Positions 44,553 through 51,943 of a stretch of 62,023 nucleotides of DNA are shown here, piece after piece. Source of the stretch: JAIRVZ01 sp031553755 (lineage in GTDB: Bacteria; Bacteroidota; Bacteroidia; Bacteroidales; Azobacteroidaceae); contig JAVBKZ010000004.1 in NCBI GenBank assembly GCA_031553755.1, positions 1-62,023 of the forward strand, given 5' to 3'. Made by a program: the position numbers and the translations under genes. Position 1 is the first letter of the stretch. Each line of letters opens with the position of its first letter. The notes beneath the pieces were generated by a model. That model saw only the letters and a program-made list of their open reading frames with translations. It did not search any database and had not been told where the DNA came from.

Positions 44553-45923
44553 TTATCCAAATAGTTGCCTGAAAGCTTCTTCAACTTTTTTCACGGTTTG
44601 AATTTTTATTTTAAGATTCTTAGTATCAAATCCTTTCAGATTATTATGAGGTATTATTATTTTGTGAAAACCTAATTTTTCGGCTTCCAATATCCGTTGT
44701 TCAATGCGATTTACGGGACGAATCTCTCCGGATAACCCAACTTCGCCGCACATGCAGACTTCCCTTTCGATCGCGATATCCAAACTTGAAGAAAGAACCG
44801 CGCTAATAACCGGTAAATCAATCGCCGGATCATTCACTTTCAGTCCTCCCGCGATATTCAGGAATACATCTTTTTGTATTAATTTGAAACCGGCACGTTT
44901 TTCTAATACAGCCAACAACATATTCATCCGGCGGATGTCGAATCCGGTGGCGCTACGTTGCGGCGTTCCATAAGCTGCCGTACTTACAAGTGCTTGTGTT
45001 TCAATCAAAAAAGGGCGAACACCTTCAATAGCGGCTGCAATGGCGACACCACTCAATCCTTCGTGATTTTGAGAAAGCAACAATTCCGACGGATTACTTA
45101 CTTCCCTTAATCCGGATCGATTCATTTCGTATATCCCTAATTCAGAAGTACTTCCAAATCGATTTTTAATATTTCTAAGTATTCGGTACATATAATGTTG
45201 GTTTCCTTCAAATTGTAAAACAGTATCTACTATATGTTCTAACACTTTAGGACCCGCAATGTTTCCTTCTTTATTAATATGTCCGATAAGTAGGATAGGA
45301 GTGCCTGTTTCTTTCGCGAATTTGAGAATCATAGCAGAACATTCCCTGACTTGAGTGACACTTCCGGGAGAAGAATCAACTCTTTCAGTATAAACCGTTT
45401 GTATAGAGTCTATTATAATTAAATCAGGTTGTATGTTTTGAATATGAGTGAATATTTGTTCTAACGAAGTTTCACAGACAATGTAAGTTTCAGGATTATC
45501 AAATCCTAATCTTTCAGCTCTGATTTTCAGTTGTTTAGCGCTCTCTTCACCTGAGATATACAATGTTTTCAGGTTTTTTAAACGAAGTATGGTTTGTAAA
45601 ACCAAAGTTGATTTTCCGATACCGGGTTCGCCACCAATTAATACCAAAGATCCGGGAACGAGACCGCCACCAAGAACACGGTTAAATTCACCATCATTCA
45701 GGTTGATTCTGATTTCTTCGCCAACATTAACATCGGTTAGTAACTGTGGTTTTGATTTAATTGGTTCAAAATTAGGAATACCAGAAGAACGTTGTGAAGT
45801 TTCTTTATGGATAATTTCTTCCACATACGTATTCCATTCGCCGCAAACCGGACATTTACCAAGCCACTTGGGAGAATCGTTTCCACATTGTGAACAAACA
45901 AAAGATGTTTTTGTTTTTGCCAT
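44553..45923 (-). CDS. radA: DNA repair protein RadA (Sms)
   Basis: RecA-like branch-migration ATPase in recombination. The 456 residues begin with the C4 zinc finger (CSQCG ... CPVCGEW). They continue with Walker A GEPGIGKST, the RadA motif KNRFGS and a C-terminal Lon-protease-like domain. No obvious promoter match precedes it. It heads a two-gene run with the PIN-PhoH gene. Confidence 0.96.
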   Translation of the reverse strand: MAKTKTSFVCSQCGNDSPKWLGKCPVCGEWNTYVEEIIHKETSQRSSGIPNFEPIKSKPQLLTDVNVGEEIRINLNDGEFNRVLGGGLVPGSLVLIGGEPGIGKSTLVLQTILRLKNLKTLYISGEESAKQLKIRAERLGFDNPETYIVCETSLEQIFTHIQNIQPDLIIIDSIQTVYTERVDSSPGSVTQVRECSAMILKFAKETGTPILLIGHINKEGNIAGPKVLEHIVDTVLQFEGNQHYMYRILRNIKNRFGSTSELGIYEMNRSGLREVSNPSELLLSQNHEGLSGVAIAAAIEGVRPFLIETQALVSTAAYGTPQRSATGFDIRRMNMLLAVLEKRAGFKLIQKDVFLNIAGGLKVNDPAIDLPVISAVLSSSLDIAIEREVCMCGEVGLSGEIRPVNRIEQRILEAEKLGFHKIIIPHNNLKGFDTKNLKIKIQTVKKVEEAFRQLFG

Positions 45924-46056
45924 ATTATTGCCTAAAATTGCTGAATTAAAAAAGGATGAAAAAAATTTATATAATTACTATTATGTTAAATAAGCTTATT
46001 CATATTAATAAATTCACATCTACTATTCTGATATTTGATTGATTTTTCATTTTTAA

Positions 46057-46090
46057 AAAAGCCAGAAAACTATTGTGTAATCTGGCTTTT
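46057..46090 (-). terminator. Terminator after serA
   Basis: AAAAGCCAGA (46057-46066) and TCTGGCTTTT (46081-46090) pair perfectly over 10 bases. On the minus strand the stem is followed by a T-run, so it ends the leftward regulator-kinase-serA transcript before radA. Confidence 0.8.
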
Positions 46091-46133
46091 AGTTATATTA
46101 TTTTATTTCCGCAAAATCGCGGATTTTCTTTCT

Positions 46134-47051
46134 TTAATTTACTCTAAATTTTTCATTTCCATTTTTTAGGAAATCTACAATTTGACGAGCTGCCGCGATT
46201 CCCGCATTGCTATTGGCTTCTGCTGTTTGAGCTCCCATTTTTTTAGGTGTTGAAAAATATCTTTTTGAAAAACGAGTTGCCATTTCTTCGTGATTACCTG
46301 GCATGATGTCGGTAACATATTTGAAATCTTCTCGTTCTTCCATCAGTTTTATTAATTCGGTTTCATTGATGACTTCTTTGCGCGCTGTGTTTATCAACAT
46401 AGCTTTTTTAGGCATTTTGCTCAATAACGCGTGATTAATTGATTGTTTGGTTTCGGCTGTAGCGGGAATATGAAGGGATATGAACTGACATGTAGAATAG
46501 AGTTCTTCTGCTGAATTTAATGCTTTTACTCCTTCTTTTTCAATTATTTCGGAAGGACAAAACGGGTCGTAGGCATATACTTCCATTCCAAATCCTTTGG
46601 CTATTCGGGCAACGTTTCTTCCTACATTTCCATAAGCGTGTATTCCTAATTTTTTACCCATCAATTCAATTCCCGACGAACCGTCATAAAAATTCCTGAT
46701 GCCATATACCATCATCCCCAAAGCTAATTCGGCTACCGCATTCGCGTTTTGACCGGGAGTATTCATTACACAGACATTGTGAGCTGTTGCTGATTCTAAA
46801 TCAACATTATCGTATCCGGCTCCCGCCCGAACTACAATTTTCAATTCTTTCGAGGCATCCAATACTTCTTTGTCTATAATATCACTGCGAATAATAACCG
46901 CTTGAACATTTTTTACAGCGTCTAATAGTTGAGATTTTTCGGTATATTTTTCTAATAATACCAATTCAAACCCTGCATTTTCAATGACTTCACGAATTCC
47001 TTTTACCGCTTCCGAAGCAAACGGTTTGTCTGTTGCTACTAAAACTTTCAT
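46134..47051 (-). CDS. serA: Phosphoglycerate dehydrogenase (Bacteroidetes type)
   Basis: Oxidises 3-phosphoglycerate, the first step to serine. The 305 residues lack any ACT domain. The nucleotide loop is AYGNVGRNVA (139-148) and the substrate Arg is in NTARKEVIN (Arg224). The usual catalytic His segment TPHxG is replaced by STPKKMGAQT (Lys270). As I recall, this substitution is common to Bacteroidetes SerA. The gene starts 16 bases after the hybrid kinase, so serine synthesis may be under that system's control. Confidence 0.87.
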   Translation of the reverse strand: MKVLVATDKPFASEAVKGIREVIENAGFELVLLEKYTEKSQLLDAVKNVQAVIIRSDIIDKEVLDASKELKIVVRAGAGYDNVDLESATAHNVCVMNTPGQNANAVAELALGMMVYGIRNFYDGSSGIELMGKKLGIHAYGNVGRNVARIAKGFGMEVYAYDPFCPSEIIEKEGVKALNSAEELYSTCQFISLHIPATAETKQSINHALLSKMPKKAMLINTARKEVINETELIKLMEEREDFKYVTDIMPGNHEEMATRFSKRYFSTPKKMGAQTAEANSNAGIAAARQIVDFLKNGNEKFRVN

Positions 47052-47067
47052 TGTATTTCAATTATAT

Positions 47068-49554
47068 TCATATAGTTTTTAAAAATTCTTCCGCTTCATT
47101 TAGCTGATATTCGGTAAGTTCAACAAGAAATTCTACTTTTTTTTCGTCTTTTTCCCCATTTTCAACCTGAACTAAAACCTGGACTAATTTTTTTGCTGAA
47201 ATCATTCGCATCAAAGGTAGCATTTTATGCGCGATTTTGCGAATCATTTCCCAATCTTTTTTGTGTAACGCGATTTGAATTTGTTCGATATTTTTTTTGT
47301 TTTCTTCGATAAAAGAATGTACAATCGCTTTCCCGGCTTCAGGATCTTCCGAAGCGAATATCATCAATGAATTAAATCCGGTTTCAGTTTCTTTTTCCTG
47401 AGTAAAAGAGGAGTCTCCGATCTGAATGTCGAGAAATGATTTTACAACGTTCAAAATAGAAATCGAGGTAAATGGTTTGGACAAAAATCCTGAAAATCCG
47501 GCTTCTTTGAATTTTTGTTCGGATATATTCGAACTTGCTGATAGGGCAATCACCGGAATTGTTTTGGCGTTTTCGAATGTGCCCATCCTTATTCGTTCTA
47601 CCAATTCAAATCCATTCATATCCGGCATTTGTATATCTGTGAATATGATGTCGAATTGCACCGTTTGTATCAAAGCCAATGCGTCAAGCGAATACCTGCA
47701 TGTTATTGTTTGGAATCCTTTTTTCTTCATTAATTCGGAATAAAGGTTCAGTTGTATGAGGTCATCGTCTATGAATAATATTTTTTTTCCGGAATAAATT
47801 TTTCCCAAATCAATATCAGTCGACATAAATTCAGCTTCATCAATTTGTTGTATTTCGCTTTTTCTTAACGGTATTTTCACGATAAACTCACTACCGGCTC
47901 CTATTTCCGAATTCAAACTGATTTTTCCTTTCAGGAGTTTTACCAATTTCCGCGTAATTGTTAGTCCCAACCCCGAACCTTCTATTGTTCCTTTGTGTAG
48001 ATCTAAACGTTGAAACTCATCAAAAATCAATTCCTGATTGTCTTTACTGATACCTGGTCCGGTATCTTTGATTGACAAGCAAAGCATATCATTTTTATCA
48101 TCAATAGAAATGAGCGATACGTTAAACATTACATTTCCTCCGAAATTTGTGAATTTAAGAGCATTAGAAAGCAAGTTACTACATATTTGCCTGATTCTGT
48201 AAGGATCGCTTTCATAACTTTGCATTTCGTTTGGAATATCACAATTAAATTGAAAATTAAGACCTGATTTTTTTGCTACCGGAACAAAACTCTGATGTAT
48301 ATCCCTCAACAAAATCGTTGGGAAAAACGACATTGTTTTAAAATCTTGCTTATCTGATTCTAATGAATGGTAGTCTAACAGGTTTTTAACCAAATCGAGA
48401 ATATGTTCTGAAGAATGTTGCATATTTTCGATATAATATCGTTCCTTTTCTGATAATTTATCATTCGAAAGCAATTCTAAGTATCCTATAATCGAACTGA
48501 TAGGCGCTTTTATATCATGCGTAATAGCGAATATCAGCCTTTCACGCGCGTCAAGCAAATCTTCGGCGTATTTTTTCGCGGCTTCTATTTCTCTTCTGTA
48601 TCGTTGGCTATTGGTAATTGATCTTAATGTTAATATAAGGAATATTAATGTTGTACAAGAAGCAAGCATTCCTATTCCGGATACTATTTTAGAAGAACGT
48701 CTCAACGTTATTTCTTTCTCTCTTAGAAATTTAAGAGAAGTTTCGTATTCCCTGAATTCTACTTTGCGAAGAACACTTGAGATTTGAGCGGATAATTCTT
48801 CATTCATTCTGTGCATTGAGCTTTGCCTTCTGATAAGCCGCTGTGTCAAATCACGATGTCGAGCTTCATGTTGCCATACCATTTCTTTTACATAGCTCGA
48901 AATGGTATCTGCAATTAATGGAACGACAACACTATCCCTAACTATTTCGTTTGATTTGGAAATTACCAAAGATGTGTCGTTTTTAGCTGAAAATACATTT
49001 TGTACCCTTTGCATGAAATTTTTTTTCTTTACTTTAAGTACTGTTGTATCTTCAGAACTCTTCACATTTTGTTTTATGATATTATTCAGCTTATCTAAAT
49101 CTTTTTTCGAAAATATTGTTGATGTTACTACTTCTTTAGGAGGAAGTATTTTGATTGAATCCAGTAATTGAACCATTCTTTTTACATTCTGACTTTTCAT
49201 ATCTAATAATGAAGATATGCTGTCGAGATTGATTGTCATTATAGGATCTGCCGATATGATTTTCAATGAATCGATCTGGTTTTTTGTAGCGACCATCAAT
49301 GAATCGTATTGGGTGGTTGTTGGGGACGACAACTCGGTTATCAATAAATTACCCATGCTTTCTACTTTGTAAAGCATGGCCATCAAACTTCCGGTCGTGA
49401 TTAATTCTTTTCGTTCTTCCGCAGTATCACTTGTTTCGGAAAATTTCAATAACTCTTTGTATATCATAAAAATACCGGATACGCAAAGAATAATTAATGT
49501 AAAAAATCCGATGATAACTATTGATTTAGTATGTTGTTGTTTTTTCTCAGGCAT
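47068..49554 (-). CDS. Hybrid sensor histidine kinase with receiver and HPt domains
   Basis: An 828-residue membrane kinase. Helix 1 (11-31) and helix 2 (290-311) flank a periplasmic sensor region with no recognised domain. HisKA follows (AITHDIKAPISSIIGYLE, His346), then HATPase (N-box LSNALKF, GPGIS and GSGLGLTITRKL), a receiver (about 590-710, FTDIQMPDMNGFEL) and a C-terminal HPt (AHKMLPLM). This order suggests an internal phosphorelay ending on the NtrC-type regulator 22 bases upstream. Confidence 0.93.
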   Translation of the reverse strand: MPEKKQQHTKSIVIIGFFTLIILCVSGIFMIYKELLKFSETSDTAEERKELITTGSLMAMLYKVESMGNLLITELSSPTTTQYDSLMVATKNQIDSLKIISADPIMTINLDSISSLLDMKSQNVKRMVQLLDSIKILPPKEVVTSTIFSKKDLDKLNNIIKQNVKSSEDTTVLKVKKKNFMQRVQNVFSAKNDTSLVISKSNEIVRDSVVVPLIADTISSYVKEMVWQHEARHRDLTQRLIRRQSSMHRMNEELSAQISSVLRKVEFREYETSLKFLREKEITLRRSSKIVSGIGMLASCTTLIFLILTLRSITNSQRYRREIEAAKKYAEDLLDARERLIFAITHDIKAPISSIIGYLELLSNDKLSEKERYYIENMQHSSEHILDLVKNLLDYHSLESDKQDFKTMSFFPTILLRDIHQSFVPVAKKSGLNFQFNCDIPNEMQSYESDPYRIRQICSNLLSNALKFTNFGGNVMFNVSLISIDDKNDMLCLSIKDTGPGISKDNQELIFDEFQRLDLHKGTIEGSGLGLTITRKLVKLLKGKISLNSEIGAGSEFIVKIPLRKSEIQQIDEAEFMSTDIDLGKIYSGKKILFIDDDLIQLNLYSELMKKKGFQTITCRYSLDALALIQTVQFDIIFTDIQMPDMNGFELVERIRMGTFENAKTIPVIALSASSNISEQKFKEAGFSGFLSKPFTSISILNVVKSFLDIQIGDSSFTQEKETETGFNSLMIFASEDPEAGKAIVHSFIEENKKNIEQIQIALHKKDWEMIRKIAHKMLPLMRMISAKKLVQVLVQVENGEKDEKKVEFLVELTEYQLNEAEEFLKTI

Positions 49555-49576
49555 GTATTATATCTGTCATTCGAGA

Positions 49577-50920
49577 TTAAAAATCAATTCCGTATTGTTT
49601 CATTTTGGAGTATAGGGTTTTTCTATCTATATCAAGTAAAGTCGCAGCTTTAGACTTATTATTTTTTGCTTGTCTTAAAGCTTCTTCTATTCGCTCTTTT
49701 TCATTGTTATTTTTCAGACTTAAACTATTTTTCGTAAACGGTTCATCTGTTTTTTGCAACGAAAGCATGATATTTTGAGGTAGTAAATTGGGTGTAATAT
49801 AATTATCTCCGGCAATGAGTACCATGCGATTGATTATATTTTTCAATTCCCTGATATTTCCGGGCCATGAATAGTTTTTAAGTATATTCATTGTTTCAGG
49901 AGTAAAGCCTATAACTTGTTTATTTAACTCCTTATTTGAAATTTCGAGGAAATTATGGGCAAACAATTCTATATCGTCCTTACATTCGTTCAAACTCGGG
50001 ATCTGAATCATAAATTCATTGATTCGATGGTATAAATCTAATCTGAATGTTCCTTGTCCCAACGCTTTATCTAAATCTTCATTGGTGGCGGAAACAATCC
50101 TCACGTCGACAGGTATTTCGTTATTGCTTCCAACCGGTTTTATTTTTCTTTCTTGTAATACCCTCAACAATTGCATTTGTATATCAGTTGGAAGATTTCC
50201 TATTTCATCAAGAAAAAGGGTTCCGCCATTGGCCGCGAGAAAATGTCCGGTTTTATTACTTATCGCTCCTGTGAATGAACCTTTTACATGCCCAAAAAAT
50301 TCGCTGGCGGCTAATTCTTTCGAAAGTACCCCACAATCAACCGGAACAAACGGCCCTTTTTCCCTATCGCTTTTTTCATGAATCATTCGGGCGATATGCT
50401 CCTTCCCTACTCCACTTTCACCACGAATCAAAACTGCCAATTTAGTTGGAGCTACTAAATCGACATATTCATATAAACGCGTATATTCCGGAGATTTACC
50501 TCTCACAAATTCATTTTGAACCGGCTCTGAAGAAGTGATTTTAATTTGTTCTTGTTTGGTCTTTTTGTTAGATGCTAGTTCTATTTTTTTCAGGAGTTCT
50601 TCCGGGTTCAAAGGTTTGGCTATATAATCGAAAGCTCCCAATTTAATGGATTCGACCGCCGTCTGAATTTCGGCATAACCAGTCATCATGATAAACACTA
50701 TATTCGGATTAATTTCTTTTAGCCATTTTAAAAGAGAAAGTCCATCGTCATTAGGTAATCTTAAATCCGACAAAACCAAGTCTGGCATAGACGCACTGAC
50801 TTCTTTTTTCGCATCGGGAACATTCATAACAGTTCTTACATCATAACCTTTTTTAGTAAGCCATGTTTTAAGCATTAAGCTTAATGTAAGATCGTCTTCT
50901 ACTATTAATATATTTTTCAT
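49577..50920 (-). CDS. NtrC-family response regulator (sigma-54 activator)
   Basis: A 447-residue enhancer-binding protein. The receiver (1-115) has the phospho-acceptor Asp52, Thr80 and Lys102. The AAA+ domain has Walker A GESGVGKE (167-174) and GSFTGA (214-219), a variant of the GAFTGA loop that contacts sigma-54. The end is a Fis-type HTH (KAATLLDIDRKTLYSKMKQYG). It leads the run regulator, kinase, serA. Target genes should have -24/-12 promoters, which I did not find nearby. Confidence 0.94.
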   Translation of the reverse strand: MKNILIVEDDLTLSLMLKTWLTKKGYDVRTVMNVPDAKKEVSASMPDLVLSDLRLPNDDGLSLLKWLKEINPNIVFIMMTGYAEIQTAVESIKLGAFDYIAKPLNPEELLKKIELASNKKTKQEQIKITSSEPVQNEFVRGKSPEYTRLYEYVDLVAPTKLAVLIRGESGVGKEHIARMIHEKSDREKGPFVPVDCGVLSKELAASEFFGHVKGSFTGAISNKTGHFLAANGGTLFLDEIGNLPTDIQMQLLRVLQERKIKPVGSNNEIPVDVRIVSATNEDLDKALGQGTFRLDLYHRINEFMIQIPSLNECKDDIELFAHNFLEISNKELNKQVIGFTPETMNILKNYSWPGNIRELKNIINRMVLIAGDNYITPNLLPQNIMLSLQKTDEPFTKNSLSLKNNNEKERIEEALRQAKNNKSKAATLLDIDRKTLYSKMKQYGIDF

Positions 50921-50967
50921 TGTAATGTATTTACTAAATCAAAATAAACGACCACATTGTCGTTTTA

Positions 50968-50975
50968 CAAATATA
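50968..50975 (-). promoter_or_regulatory. Predicted -7 element for the regulator-kinase-serA run
   Basis: The minus strand reads TATATTTG, matching TAnnTTTG, about 50 bases before the regulator ATG. No -33 TTTG is visible, which fits a promoter that needs an activator. Confidence 0.45.
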
Positions 50976-51000
50976 ACCCTTTTCTACCCATTTTGTTGTA

Positions 51001-51023
51001 AAATGTAGAAATGTTCTACATTT
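51001..51023. promoter_or_regulatory. Palindromic candidate operator upstream of the NtrC-type regulator
   Basis: AAATGTAGA and TCTACATTT form perfect 9-base arms around a 5-base centre. The dyad centres about 50 bases upstream of the inferred transcription start. Size and place suit a dimeric regulator, possibly the downstream protein itself. Confidence 0.45.
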
Positions 51024-51060
51024 CAGAGCAAAAGTACATGTTTTTTTATTTTAAACATAA

Positions 51061-51215
51061 TAAAAGGTTTTGTTTTATTATAATATCACAATGATTAAGA
51101 TGAGGTGTAGTTTTGCCACTGACCTTGATTGCGAGCCGATTCATCGGTACAGCCAAACTATTTAGGGTATATCAAGTACTTACACCTATTAAAATAGACC
51201 CATGCTGGGCGAACA
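51061..51215. other. Unassigned intergenic segment, possibly a mobile-element remnant
   Basis: No intact gene is visible. AGGTGTA (51103-51109) pairs with TACACCT (51181-51187), enclosing CCGATTCATCGG, which can form a small hairpin. On the minus strand one frame gives the short text FAQHGSILIGVST before a stop. It differs in feel from the AT-rich flanks. I cannot name it. Confidence 0.25.
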
Positions 51216-51223
51216 AAAACAAA

Positions 51224-51247
51224 GGGCATACAATTTTTTGTACACCC
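51224..51247 (-). terminator. Terminator after the ferritin gene
   Basis: On the minus strand GGGTGTACA pairs with TGTATGCCC (51247-51239 with 51232-51224, two G-T pairs) and is followed by TTTGTTTTT. Confidence 0.7.
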
Positions 51248-51276
51248 TTAGATTTGTCAGAGAAAATCGCCAAATT

Positions 51277-51765
51277 TTAATCTCTTTTTCCTAATTTTTT
51301 ATCGAACATATACATCGCTGCCGGATCGTTTTCAATTACTTTCAAGGCATCTAAATATTTACGCGCTGTATCTTCTTCTTCAACTTGTTCATCGACAAAC
51401 CATTTCAACATGCTTTGAGTAGGATAATCTTTTAATTCGATCGCTTGATCCATCAATTTATAGATTTTTCCGGTAACGATTTTCTCGTGCATCAAAGTAT
51501 CTTCAAATGCGTCTTTCGGAGAATTCCATTCTTGACGTACTTCCGCGATTGGTTTAAGCAACACTTTACCATTTGTGTCGCCAATGAATTTCATGAAACG
51601 GCTCGCGTGTTCGAATTCTTCTTCCGCTTGATGAGCAAACCAAGCTGCCATGCCAGGAAAACCTTTATCATCCATGTCATACGACATTGATAAATATAAA
51701 TAAGCTGACCATAATTCCGCATTTACTTGTTCATTCAACGCGGCTTCCATTTTTGGATCTAACAT
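51277..51765 (-). CDS. ftnA: Non-haem ferritin
   Basis: Stores iron as a ferric mineral in a 24-mer shell. All ferroxidase residues are in place: Glu17, Glu50, His53, Glu94 and Gln127, plus Glu130. Length 162 is normal for bacterial FtnA. It stands alone with its own terminator. No Fe-responsive operator could be recognised. Confidence 0.95.
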   Translation of the reverse strand: MLDPKMEAALNEQVNAELWSAYLYLSMSYDMDDKGFPGMAAWFAHQAEEEFEHASRFMKFIGDTNGKVLLKPIAEVRQEWNSPKDAFEDTLMHEKIVTGKIYKLMDQAIELKDYPTQSMLKWFVDEQVEEEDTARKYLDALKVIENDPAAMYMFDKKLGKRD

Positions 51766-51943
51766 AATTCTTAATATTTTAGTAGTTAAACAATTATCCT
51801 TATTTTTTTAGAATAGAAAAATTTTCAGATGGACAAATAACTATTTTTTCTTTTTCTTTAAGTCAAACAAACAATATCAAAAAATGTTTTGATTTTAGTT
51901 ATTTTTAATGAATTCATCTCAATTTTTTTCATCAAACACGGAA

